From a virus: DNA of 58,672 bases. A model generated the notes under the pieces. That model ran no database searches and was not told the DNA's origin. It worked only from the letters and a program-made list of their open reading frames with translations. Every line of letters starts with the position of its first letter. Position 1 is the first letter of the stretch. This document shows positions 49,801 to 58,672 of this stretch, piece after piece. The DNA lies in IMG/VR virus record IMGVR_UViG_3300046336_000091, positions 1 through 58,672 of that record. The stretch is one strand, 5' to 3'. The translations under genes were made by a program, and so were the position numbers.

Positions 49801-52800
49801 ATAAAAACTTAGAGCAAGAATATAAAGACTTTGCTGATGACAAAGCCTTAGATATTATTGAAGAAATGCTTCAACTGATAACCCAGAATCAACGTGTCTT
49901 ATTTCAAGCTTCTTTGTTTGATGGTTCTGTTATAGCTAAGTTTATGAATTTGGTTGAGACCATTAGAGATAAATCAGAAAAGGCAATAGTAGAATACAAT
50001 GACCTTATTGAACAAAGAGATGAGTTAGGGCAGAAGATTCAAGAAGGTGTATTTGATAAACCTATCATAGAAGGATTACGAGAACTAAAGAATATAGACC
50101 TATATGGAATTAAACCAGAATACTTCTTATCTACGCCTATTGTTAAAGATGAAGATGAAGATGGTAATGAATTTGCTTTAGGTTTTGGTATAAGACAAGG
50201 AACACATATCTTTCCTTCTAATTTTGATGATGTAGTTGAACTTCAAAAGAACTTATTAAAGGCAATTAAAGCAAAGGATGATGCGCTTAACCAATATAAA
50301 ACTCTTTTAAGTCAAATAGACGAGAAAGATTCTCTAACACGTAAATATGCAAATATTCTTAATGGAGCAGAAGCTACAGCTGCTTTACCAGAAAGGGCTG
50401 GTTTAGAAGAAGCAGTTACTAAATATAAAGAGCATGTTAAAGAAAGAAGTAAACTTAATCTTGAACACACTAAGCTAAAGGACTATGATAAGAAAGCTCA
50501 ATTAGCAATAGAAACAGAATGGTTGGTCAATCCTAATGAAGCTTACTTTAGACAATATCTCGTAGAACAAAATACGGATGATGTCTTAAACGCATTGTCT
50601 ATCGAGTTCTCGAACATAGCTGCTGGTAAACTCTTTGATTCAGCTTTCGATATTGACGATAAATCTACATGGACTATTCTTCCCGATGTAGCTTTTACAA
50701 TGCCATTGGTTACTGCACGCTACTTTAAAGAGAAGTTAGAGGAAATAGTCAATATGACTAAGCATACAACAGAAGATGAGACAGCAAAAGGAATTATAGA
50801 AGCCTATAAGAAAGTGTCTCAAATAATGGGGATGGGTAAATATGAGATTACACTGCCTAAAGCTCTCGATATGCTAAATGCCATTATTGCACACGAAGAC
50901 AATCGTCAGAACATTAATATTGGTAGAATGGAAGCCTTTGAGAAGAATCAGAAAGCGTCACATCAAGAAGTCTTAGATATTATTCATGGTTCAGATGCAA
51001 TTAAGCTGGATGACTCTTATGGCCTATTTCGTGAGCTGCAAGCGATTAAATCCAGCGAGCGGTCTACTAAGAAGGCTGATGCTTTAAAGAGCTTAGAAGC
51101 AAAAGAAAAGGCTATCTTGCTTGAAGTAGATACTTTGATTGCACAGATGGGCATAACAGCATTGCCATCTGGTTATGAGTCTATGTCTGGTACGACCAAG
51201 CTGAATGCACTCTTATTCTCATTAGGTGGACTAAGTTCTTTTCTCTCTTTAGCAGGAGGAGAAAAGTTAAATGAACAGATGCGTGTAGCATTTAAGTTTC
51301 ATGCCTTTGTTCGTGTGCTTCAATCAACAGGAGACATCAATCAGACACTCTACGAGATTTCTAAGGACGCTAAGTTAAATGATACTCAAAAAGCACAACT
51401 TACTGGCTTAATCACAAAGCTTACTTCCCTCTCTCCGATTGAGACAGCACAAGGATATTTGAATTCTACGATTGGTGATAAAGGGAAGAATGATGCTAAG
51501 TATCAGGCTTTTGTAAATATCTTAACCAGTATAGATAAAGCACCTATGGATGGATTAGGCTATTCGCCCAACTATCTTCAGATGAATGCCTTTATCGAAT
51601 CAGTTATCAACTTCGACTTATCTCAAAAAGAGAACGAATCTCGTGTTACAGGCCTTAAAAAGAAGTTCAATTCGGACTCATTCCCTCAAGATGTCTTAGC
51701 TAAAGAATATATTAAAGACTTAAACGATAGACCTTTAAATGCGAGTTTACTCTTAGGCGTTTCTGGTTCAGGAAAAACAATAGGTACTCAACTCTTAATC
51801 AAATATTACTTAGCTGCTGGTTCAGGAAATAGACCTTCTGAAACAAAGAGAGTTCTCTTAGTAGGACATACTTCTGCTTCTTCAGAGAATCTAAAGAACG
51901 AAGCTGTTAGAACTATTCCTGCTGCTAATGCGATGACTGCTGTAACCAATGTCGAGTTCTATAACATGACACCAGAGCAGCGTTCAGAGTTTGATTTGAT
52001 TATTGCAGACGAACAGTTTACTCTTTCTACGGATGAGTTTAGAATATTCCAGAACGCGGGGAGAAATGCGTACAATGACGAAGGTGGCCCAGCAGTCTAT
52101 GGTAAAGACGGATTAAAGATTCTTCAAACACCTGTTCTATTTATTATGGGTGACTCTTCTCAACCACGAGGAGAGATTATGAACTACCTGACTGATTTAG
52201 AATCTGTTAAAGATGCTGCATATAAGTCGGTTAAGAGACTAACGCCATTGTCTATTGGCTATCGCGCTTCTGTTCAAGCCATAGAGTCTGTTGCTTACCA
52301 GTTTAAGTCCAGCACAGAGCATGTCCAACTGGAAACAACTGAAGCCAACAAGACAATAGAAGAGTTTAGAATTCAAGATAAGAACGCTATTATTGCCGCT
52401 AATGATAACCAAGCTTTAAAGGAATCTTTGTCTATCATTGGACTTATCTCTGATAATGATGCAGATGAACAAACACGTCAGAATAAGATATTAGACTTGG
52501 TTACACTCTTAGACAATAATACATCCACAGAGAAGACTGTTATTATTGTAGCCAACGAGAAGAAGAAGCAAGCATATATTGAAGGTTTAGTTAGGCTTAG
52601 TCCAAACATTAAGCCTGATTACGCAAAAGAAGGAAGGATTCAAGTAATGACCTTTAATGACGTTCAAGGGAGAACCTTTGATAACGTCTTAATCGACTAT
52701 GTACCTACGGACAAGATGGTTCAGAGAAGTGTTGTCTTTAATCCTGCAACAAGAAAATATGAACAGAAATATACAGAGATAGCCTTAGCCGACTTACAAT

Positions 52801-55800
52801 TAGCTGTCGGTTCAGAATACAAGAAGAACTCTAATGTCTATATGGCTATAACAAGAGGAAAGAAGTTTGTCTATATGAATGGTATTTCTCAAGCAAAGTT
52901 AGAGACAGATAATAAACTTCAGAAGCACGTTTTTTCAGGCACTAAGGAAGCAGAAGCATTAAGAAAGAATTATGAAGAGGTTAAGAAGAACTTTGGGGTA
53001 CAGGTCAATCAAGCAGTCACTACGACGCCTATTGCACCAACTCCTGCTCCAGCTGCTTCTTCTACGAATACAAATCCTCCTCCTGCTGCAACACCTCCTG
53101 CTCCACCAGTAGCACCAACTCCTGCTCCAACCAATCCCCCTCCTACACCCCCTGTTTCAGATATAGATAATTCAACTCCTATTATAGATAATACTGTTGA
53201 AGAAGATGAGGACGAATTAACAGAAGATGCTTTAGCAGATGTGAATACAGATGGACTTATTGAAGAAGATAAACAAGATTATCAAGACCAGATAGACCAT
53301 ATTGGAATAGCTCAAGTTATTGCTGCTATCAATCCAGACTTCTTTGCTGAAGGTTCAGATAAGATTATTCTTCAACACCCAGAGACAATAGAAGATATAA
53401 CTATTAATGATGGTGATACACACCTCATGGTTAAGCAAAGATTTAGAATACGTCAAGGGCTGGAGAATATTCATCAAGATGGCATAGATTATACGGTAGT
53501 TTATCCTGCTGCTATTGACTCTATTCCTGTTGAAGGAACAACTATTCCTAATTCGATTACGGTGCCTATCTTCTCAAACACAAACGATGGCAAGAGAGTA
53601 ACTGTTCAAGTATATGTGCCTCTGGTTACGAAAGAAGGAGAGAGAGAACGTTTTACGGGTAGATATATCAATTCTGGAACATTTAGATATATGACAGAAG
53701 GTGTATTTAAGTCTGAAACAGAGCATCTTGGCATGGGATTAGACACTGTCTTAAATGATATGAATTCTAATGAGATGAGTGAATATACGACAGAATCTAA
53801 ATACTTCAATGGAACTACGCTTACTCAAAAAGAGATAGATGACCACAAGAAGGTCTTGAAGGACAAAGGATTAGATACAGACTTGCTTATGCAAGAGATG
53901 GTTGTTCACGAACAATCAGATATGAACTTTAGAAACTATGACCCTACTAAGGCTGATTCCGATAAGATGAAGTCTGTTTCTCAAACAATAATACAAGTAC
54001 TTACTGACCTCAAGAGCAAGGATAACAACGTTAATGACTCTACGTTAGAAGCATTTATATCAGAGATAACAATAAACGAGAATGGTGTTATTCGATTAAA
54101 TCCTAAGTTCCTATTAGACGGTCAAGCTAAAGTTCAGCAAAAACTACCTGCTATGTTATGGGAAATTTCTACGATGGCATTAGTTAATAGTAAATCAGAA
54201 AGAGGAGTGAACTTCTTATCTTCTGCTTCACCAGCATTAAAAGCAGCCTTTGGTCAAAAAGGACGTTCTAATGGTATTTACGGTATGCCTGTTATTATTT
54301 TAAAGAATATTCCTATTGGTACTAAGAACGGTAAGACTACAATAAGAGATTTCTTTATTCCGCTTAACCAGCCTAAGATGCAAGCAACATCTGAAATTGT
54401 ATCTACATTCACTTCGTTGAAGTCTAATCTGGATAACTTCAAAGCTGTTTTAGATGAAGTAGTAGCTTCCTTAGGAAGTGATGCAAGTACCGCTTCTATT
54501 TTAGGATTAGATGCGATTAAAGGAGAAGCAGAGAGAATAGAGAATAAGAATGGCAGAGAACGTGCATTAGCAAATGGCACTTCTCATATCGAGACAAACA
54601 ATACGCAAACCAATCTTTTAAACACGTCTTTTCTTAATATGGTACTCTATGCTGGTCAAGACCTATTTGACCTTCAAGATGATACGTTTGCGCCCAAGAC
54701 TATTTCTGATGCAGATATAAAGAAGGTGCTCTTAGATTCATTAAAGACATCATTTGAGGCGGCTAAGGAGAAGATAGTCTTAGAAATATTCAAGAATCAA
54801 AACTTAGGAAAGAATATAGATGAACTCTTAGCTAAGGATAAATCACCAGAAGCAACAAAGAGTAAGAGAGACCAATTAGCTAAGATTAAAAGGGAACAAG
54901 AAGATAAGATTAATTTCCCTCAATCAGAGACAAATATATTAGGAAGCCAATATGTCCTATTAACGCAAGGAATAATTGCTTCACCAGCTGAAAAGCTTCA
55001 ACAATTAAAGAATGTTATCGTACCAATGGTGTATGGTAATAAGGGCTCTTTCTTTGGTACAGCTCTAAAGAATAAGCCTTATACAGTAGAGCAAGTAGCA
55101 AAACAGACAGGAATTGAATCTGCAGCTGAAGTTGCTGGTAAGCAGCCTTCAGACTATCTTGCTGAAGAGATAATTAAACAATTTCTTTCTGGTTCAGACA
55201 CCTTTAAGCAGTCTGATATAGGCTTTTATTTCAATCCTAACGAAGGAAATGAAGCTATGCAAACTAAGAACGAGTCGGTTAAATTTAAGCTCTTAGAAGG
55301 CAAATTACCTGCTGTTGTTTATGCGTACTTGAATGCAATGAAGGATTCTTTAGATGGTAAAGATGTGAATACGATTCAATTAGAAGAACTCTTTAACATA
55401 AGAAATAAATCTAAGATTAAAAATGATGCTGCCTTTACTTCATATCAAGAGTTAAAGGACGAGATAGCTAAATTAAATTTCAAGAAATTTAATTTTACCA
55501 CAGAAACGACACCTCGAGAAATCTTAGAAAAGACTAAAGGATTTGACCTTAAAGCTTCTTTGGCTTCTAAGGCTCTCGAACACTTTGCTAAGGCTAACTA
55601 TAAGATTAAGGATGAGAATGGCAACGAGAAAAGGCTCTTAATGTCTAAGCAAGATAAAAACAATCAGACTGCTGAACAAAGGTCTAAAACAGGTAGACAA
55701 GCACAATTCAATGTCTTTGCTCGTTTAACAGAGACTAACTTCAACTTTGCATCAAGACAAAAGCTCGTTAGAACAAAGCTTGAGCAAGCAGTTAAGTTTC

Positions 55801-58672
55801 AATCTAAGAGTCAGTTTCCTTTTGGTATGTTTGAGATAGTTCAAGGAGAATGGTCTAATCAAGGTAAGATTAAGAAGAAAGATACTTATGGTGTTAATGA
55901 TTCTATATTTAGAAGTTGGATGAATCAAGCAACTAATCCTAATCAAGATTTAGGATTTACGCCTATGTGGAATACGGGTACAGAAGTTAAAGAGTCTTTA
56001 TTGAGAAAAGAACAAACAGCTCTTTACTTAGCTATGTGGAGAGCTTTCTCTGATGATGCTTTAGGCTTAGCTCAATTTGTTAAGCACATGGAACAGATGG
56101 GGGACTCTTCTTATTCCGAAGCTTTAACGGACAGCAATGGTACTCAATTGCCAGTTCCTATGACTGAGGGAGATATTCAACGTGTTATAGATACACCAAC
56201 AAACTATAAGCAATCTGTTACTTTTGGTTTAAGGTCTAATGAAGATGAACGTACAGAGAACGAGAAGAAATTAGGCAGAGACGAACCATCTGAATTGAAT
56301 ACGACTTCTGTTCATAAAGCTTTAGATACAACACAAGGAGCTACACAAGAACATGCTAAGAATATCTTAGACAAATTAGACGCTGCCTTTCCTGCTGTAC
56401 CACTTTCTGTGACACCTAATAAGCTTGTTGTCCAGAGAGCTAATTCAGCTCAAGCACAACAAACTAAGACCGAAGAAGACACAACTGCTACACAGGAAGC
56501 TCCTACGCAACCTACTTCTACTCCTGAAGAAGCAATTACAAATGCACGAACAGAGGCGAATGATAATCTTGCTAATCAAGTAGCTAATGACCCTAATTCA
56601 ACAGTAGCAACAGATGAGGATGTTGACCCTTTGGCTGCACTAAAGAAGAGGATAGAAGGTGTTGATTCGACTCTTACTGGTAAAGATAAAAATGCTCTTA
56701 TTGAAAATGCTATTACCAATACACTTATTAAGACATTTGACAAGTATCCTTTAGCAACTATTCAGAAGTTGTCTAATATGATAATAGAAAGGATTGAAGG
56801 CAAATCAGAAGAAGTAGCTTATACTAATTCTAATCTGTCTGAAGCAGAAGATGCACTTGGTCATTCAATGTCCTTAGTGAAATCAGTAGCACTTATGGGA
56901 CAGGCTCTTTCTGTATTAGATAGTGTTTCAGATAAGCAAATTACAGGAAAGATAAAAGTAAAAAGAAAAGACCATACTGTCGCTTTCCAACAACAAGATG
57001 TGAATGAGGCTGTTAAAGCTATCCGTAGAAGAATAGAAGGAGATGTATTGACTTATGCTCAATCAGTACTATCTGATTTTGGTATGGATATAGGAACAGT
57101 TAAGATGGTATCTCGTTTAACAGATGCAACTATGCAATCCGCACAAGGTAATAAACCTGTTTGGGGATATGTAAAACATGGAGCCATAGCACTTGAGAAA
57201 TCAGCTACACGTACTGATTTTAACCACGAGTTCTTCCATTATACGTTCCGCTACTTAATGACCGAACCAGAAAGAAGGTTGCTCATCGAGAACGCAAAGA
57301 GTGAATTTGGAGAAGCCTTTAAGAATATGTCTTTTGCTGAACAAGAAGAATATTTGGCTAATCAGTTTGAGAAGTATATGCAGTTTAGAAAGTTTTCTCC
57401 TGAAACAAAAGAAGAAGCTAAGGCTAAGAAAACATTCCTTCGTGCTATGTTTGATAGATTTATCGAACTATTTAACTGGATAATCGGAGCAAGGAACATA
57501 GTAGTAAATAAAGCATTAGGAAGAAAGGCCAATGCAGATTTCGAGGCTATTCGGACAGGCAAGTATAAAATCTATAATGCAGCATGGGATATGCTCTATT
57601 CAGGGAGGCTCTATGAAGCAGCCTTTTCTAATGGTGCACAATTGGAAGGAATTGAAGACGAATTCTCTATCGAAGGAGCAACCCTTCAGGGTTTAATCAG
57701 AGAGATATTCTCTGAATTAAAGGACGCTTCATCACAAGACTATATAGACTATGTATCTCATGTCGAGTTAACAATAGGGATGTTGTATGCTGAAGGGCAT
57801 AGAGATGGCTATGTTATGACTTATCATCAGGCAATCGGGCAAGCCTTTAATAAGATTCAGAAACAATTAGAAGATAAAGAAGCCATTCCCAAGATATTCA
57901 CTAAGCTTGAATCGCTATTCTCTAAAGAGTCTCCTGATAAAGTACGTTCTAAGATGCACTCTATCTTTACCGAAGTAATCAAGTCTCTTATCAACAATAT
58001 AGATATGCATGTTGATATCGAGAAAGATAATACAGTAGATATGGGCGAAGGTGTTAAGAATGTAGATAACGAGAAAAAGAAAGCGGAAGACAATCCAACT
58101 ACGCATTTACGTCATGTGATTAAGACATTCTTCCGTATCGCTGGTTCAGACACTAAAGGGAAGTCGCTTATTCCTATCTCTAAGGAAAAGATATTTAGAG
58201 ATACGATTAACCAAGTTCACTTCGCTGATTTAGCGCGTCTCGATGAAGAGATAGAGGTTTGGTTAACGAGTAATACTTTAGCAGCAAGGATTATTGAAGG
58301 TAAGAAGTCTTTAGAATTTGGTAGAGCTATCTTAGATACAAGTGAGAATAATGCATTAGCGATTAAGAGGAGAATTATTCAGATTCGGAAAGATAGTTCC
58401 ATTAAGAACAGTGGCTTAACCGACAATCCAGGATTAGGAATTAGAACGCTTCCTGTTAACGCAGGAAACATGGCTTATGTCTATGATAAGCATAAGCAAG
58501 GCTATGGCTTAGAATATACAAATGGTGGCTTCTCTAAGACTTATTATATTGATGGTAGGATAGCTGGTAATACGAAAGCTTCTTCACCAAAACAGATACA
58601 TGACCAATTATCTCTTGATTTAGAATTATATTTAGACAAGAATCCTTCTGGAGATAGAGAAGCTTTATTAGC
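46899..58672 (+). CDS. Giant polyvalent protein: SF1 helicase core plus zincin peptidase motif (partial)
   Basis: One open frame runs from the ATG at 46899 to the right edge, over 3,924 codons. Residues 1-60 are hydrophilic; about 140-185, 270-300 and 365-425 are amphipathic or hydrophobic, as in ejected proteins, with EGLWEENLQGALQ near 350. About 430-1600 is helical. A helicase core covers about 1600-2000: GVSGSGKT (1620-1627), DLIIADEQ (1699-1706), VMTFNDVQGRTFDNV and MAITRGKK (1982-1989). A Pro/Ala linker follows (about 2043-2090). Near residue 3443 HEFFH is a zincin motif with a downstream Glu-rich helix. The start follows a promoter-like box. The polyvalent and virion role is inferred from size, domains and place; an RNA polymerase part could lie beyond the edge. 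Confidence 0.85.
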   Translation, partial: MDEQGQDPFAGGLQPLKNTYQRQFQTLDKPTEMEAYNEYDRGFIPNSGMSQEHNRANNQSSGDLLAKAVKRLAISTPLKFAESISDLGGFLTGTSAMDNPLSVGLRQAEDAWKEMNPVYRSQKYDEGTVWDKMTSGSFLANDLIDGVAYMASAWGGTKLIGAGVGMALKATMPELALAEAAMANGQQLSGGSKFVQTLLNRGLDANNITRGTVTALNTISEATAESVDSYTQVKQNLLRKKQLGLMGHSGYEDYANIGDDQIESEARSAYKETFVGNAAILILPNWLESGWWLGKAGKAGARATLTTAFRAGETQLAQEAEKMGFKHGAIAFAKGFATEGLWEENLQGALQMYEKSISDPTLSNRDRGLFPGIAGTLKNSATNLAGFSKSLLGGNIDANSEEGQGAISIWLGGALGSPMALMGHYREQVDNKKQRTELQAELDRAHQNSKILGHGFNKEINFAVDSIEKDDTGKIKKDAEGNPIIKFDIEKKTRDLISGFFKEMSANHAVLADMADNEIYGAVNTHFSAFNAAMEIEQSRWDKGIKDVFAERLVKNFEEMSKGTEAVPESKDEQGNVIPAQEAVEGTNVGRGLFKLELLNSYRDLYRNEYQAAYNKAFRSFDGNDENKKRFLLDMVQNRTIEMFRLQMLKSLRDGNGSLTTDGLAEPYIKSKQGREDIEKLIAEKEAQIEKFNLRTNSKGIEAMYGEYQKSQSVDDVQEALGNAVKEVADLTKELSATTETEVEQTTKDADGKDVVTKVKQQVGISEEKRKELNRKIQEKKNEVFLKRQEYEEQAGIHAKSISTNFYHDKDLAKDALAGKDVRGMGRYQYERLAHSRTKIGGRFSRYQNRRMGQVQDSLIAQVAANIQANREKMAGDLTLVDRVQDLMDQYEDALLNPQAGSEEIRQQLQENEEKSHLLYQEEKDLDLRYTEELKYATTSLLRNRIDKTFQKQRALLSERRELLINEYKNLEQEYKDFADDKALDIIEEMLQLITQNQRVLFQASLFDGSVIAKFMNLVETIRDKSEKAIVEYNDLIEQRDELGQKIQEGVFDKPIIEGLRELKNIDLYGIKPEYFLSTPIVKDEDEDGNEFALGFGIRQGTHIFPSNFDDVVELQKNLLKAIKAKDDALNQYKTLLSQIDEKDSLTRKYANILNGAEATAALPERAGLEEAVTKYKEHVKERSKLNLEHTKLKDYDKKAQLAIETEWLVNPNEAYFRQYLVEQNTDDVLNALSIEFSNIAAGKLFDSAFDIDDKSTWTILPDVAFTMPLVTARYFKEKLEEIVNMTKHTTEDETAKGIIEAYKKVSQIMGMGKYEITLPKALDMLNAIIAHEDNRQNINIGRMEAFEKNQKASHQEVLDIIHGSDAIKLDDSYGLFRELQAIKSSERSTKKADALKSLEAKEKAILLEVDTLIAQMGITALPSGYESMSGTTKLNALLFSLGGLSSFLSLAGGEKLNEQMRVAFKFHAFVRVLQSTGDINQTLYEISKDAKLNDTQKAQLTGLITKLTSLSPIETAQGYLNSTIGDKGKNDAKYQAFVNILTSIDKAPMDGLGYSPNYLQMNAFIESVINFDLSQKENESRVTGLKKKFNSDSFPQDVLAKEYIKDLNDRPLNASLLLGVSGSGKTIGTQLLIKYYLAAGSGNRPSETKRVLLVGHTSASSENLKNEAVRTIPAANAMTAVTNVEFYNMTPEQRSEFDLIIADEQFTLSTDEFRIFQNAGRNAYNDEGGPAVYGKDGLKILQTPVLFIMGDSSQPRGEIMNYLTDLESVKDAAYKSVKRLTPLSIGYRASVQAIESVAYQFKSSTEHVQLETTEANKTIEEFRIQDKNAIIAANDNQALKESLSIIGLISDNDADEQTRQNKILDLVTLLDNNTSTEKTVIIVANEKKKQAYIEGLVRLSPNIKPDYAKEGRIQVMTFNDVQGRTFDNVLIDYVPTDKMVQRSVVFNPATRKYEQKYTEIALADLQLAVGSEYKKNSNVYMAITRGKKFVYMNGISQAKLETDNKLQKHVFSGTKEAEALRKNYEEVKKNFGVQVNQAVTTTPIAPTPAPAASSTNTNPPPAATPPAPPVAPTPAPTNPPPTPPVSDIDNSTPIIDNTVEEDEDELTEDALADVNTDGLIEEDKQDYQDQIDHIGIAQVIAAINPDFFAEGSDKIILQHPETIEDITINDGDTHLMVKQRFRIRQGLENIHQDGIDYTVVYPAAIDSIPVEGTTIPNSITVPIFSNTNDGKRVTVQVYVPLVTKEGERERFTGRYINSGTFRYMTEGVFKSETEHLGMGLDTVLNDMNSNEMSEYTTESKYFNGTTLTQKEIDDHKKVLKDKGLDTDLLMQEMVVHEQSDMNFRNYDPTKADSDKMKSVSQTIIQVLTDLKSKDNNVNDSTLEAFISEITINENGVIRLNPKFLLDGQAKVQQKLPAMLWEISTMALVNSKSERGVNFLSSASPALKAAFGQKGRSNGIYGMPVIILKNIPIGTKNGKTTIRDFFIPLNQPKMQATSEIVSTFTSLKSNLDNFKAVLDEVVASLGSDASTASILGLDAIKGEAERIENKNGRERALANGTSHIETNNTQTNLLNTSFLNMVLYAGQDLFDLQDDTFAPKTISDADIKKVLLDSLKTSFEAAKEKIVLEIFKNQNLGKNIDELLAKDKSPEATKSKRDQLAKIKREQEDKINFPQSETNILGSQYVLLTQGIIASPAEKLQQLKNVIVPMVYGNKGSFFGTALKNKPYTVEQVAKQTGIESAAEVAGKQPSDYLAEEIIKQFLSGSDTFKQSDIGFYFNPNEGNEAMQTKNESVKFKLLEGKLPAVVYAYLNAMKDSLDGKDVNTIQLEELFNIRNKSKIKNDAAFTSYQELKDEIAKLNFKKFNFTTETTPREILEKTKGFDLKASLASKALEHFAKANYKIKDENGNEKRLLMSKQDKNNQTAEQRSKTGRQAQFNVFARLTETNFNFASRQKLVRTKLEQAVKFQSKSQFPFGMFEIVQGEWSNQGKIKKKDTYGVNDSIFRSWMNQATNPNQDLGFTPMWNTGTEVKESLLRKEQTALYLAMWRAFSDDALGLAQFVKHMEQMGDSSYSEALTDSNGTQLPVPMTEGDIQRVIDTPTNYKQSVTFGLRSNEDERTENEKKLGRDEPSELNTTSVHKALDTTQGATQEHAKNILDKLDAAFPAVPLSVTPNKLVVQRANSAQAQQTKTEEDTTATQEAPTQPTSTPEEAITNARTEANDNLANQVANDPNSTVATDEDVDPLAALKKRIEGVDSTLTGKDKNALIENAITNTLIKTFDKYPLATIQKLSNMIIERIEGKSEEVAYTNSNLSEAEDALGHSMSLVKSVALMGQALSVLDSVSDKQITGKIKVKRKDHTVAFQQQDVNEAVKAIRRRIEGDVLTYAQSVLSDFGMDIGTVKMVSRLTDATMQSAQGNKPVWGYVKHGAIALEKSATRTDFNHEFFHYTFRYLMTEPERRLLIENAKSEFGEAFKNMSFAEQEEYLANQFEKYMQFRKFSPETKEEAKAKKTFLRAMFDRFIELFNWIIGARNIVVNKALGRKANADFEAIRTGKYKIYNAAWDMLYSGRLYEAAFSNGAQLEGIEDEFSIEGATLQGLIREIFSELKDASSQDYIDYVSHVELTIGMLYAEGHRDGYVMTYHQAIGQAFNKIQKQLEDKEAIPKIFTKLESLFSKESPDKVRSKMHSIFTEVIKSLINNIDMHVDIEKDNTVDMGEGVKNVDNEKKKAEDNPTTHLRHVIKTFFRIAGSDTKGKSLIPISKEKIFRDTINQVHFADLARLDEEIEVWLTSNTLAARIIEGKKSLEFGRAILDTSENNALAIKRRIIQIRKDSSIKNSGLTDNPGLGIRTLPVNAGNMAYVYDKHKQGYGLEYTNGGFSKTYYIDGRIAGNTKASSPKQIHDQLSLDLELYLDKNPSGDREALL

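Noticed and set aside
1-58672. Integrase, attachment sites or insertion sequences
   Set aside because: I saw no recombinase motif, transposase or terminal inverted repeats with target duplication in this window.

Overview
The window reads as part of a large tailed-phage genome infecting Bacteroidota, most like a crAss-like (Crassvirales) podovirus. Sequence reasons: a rightward structural block in the order large terminase, portal, scaffold-like protein, HK97-type major capsid protein, connector/ring-like proteins, fibres, lysis genes, tail-tube-like protein, muzzle/tail-stabilisation protein, cargo proteins and then a giant open reading frame; A-rich leaders without Shine-Dalgarno sequences; a promoter fitting the Bacteroidota -7 box TAnnTTTG at 6418-6425; and secreted-type proteins whose signal peptides end in Ala-Gln, as Bacteroidota ones do. 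Family names are from motif recognition and gene order only; no search was run.

Layout. 1-5889 is a leftward arm: a truncated multi-pass membrane protein, an array of tRNA and tRNA-like genes (1017-4784), an ArsR-type repressor, four proteins I do not recognise, and noncoding stretches. Both its coding and noncoding sequence is unusually full of perfect inverted repeats. 5890-6444 is the divergent control region, with a G8 run, two 40-bp direct repeats rich in T tracts, an 18-bp palindrome and the rightward promoter. 6445-10615 is a string of small, tightly packed or overlapping genes beginning with a RepL-like winged-helix protein and including a GroES-like candidate. 10627-12333 encodes a GroEL-like chaperonin, followed by two tRNA-like genes.

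12539-24043 is the packaging and head module. 24140-31178 is a fibre module in which several fibre-like proteins carry Sec signal peptides and two sit directly behind paralogous membrane proteins. 31190-33922 holds small membrane or secreted proteins and a likely lysis cassette. 33928-46820 holds Cys-rich proteins, ring/tail proteins, the muzzle and cargo proteins, one with a peptidoglycan-binding motif. 46899 to the right edge is one open frame of more than 3,900 codons containing an SF1-type helicase core and an HEFFH zincin motif: a polyvalent, probably virion-carried protein.

Together: the leftward arm supplies RNAs and regulators; the rightward arm begins with replication/regulatory genes, provides chaperonins likely to fold virion proteins, then the virion, lysis and ejected proteins. 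The points most worth a second look are the hairpin-saturated left arm with its 780-nt structured noncoding region beside tRNAs, the tRNAs with abnormal anticodon arms, the in-frame TAG at 31796, the signal-peptide-bearing fibres with their membrane partners, and the giant polyvalent protein.
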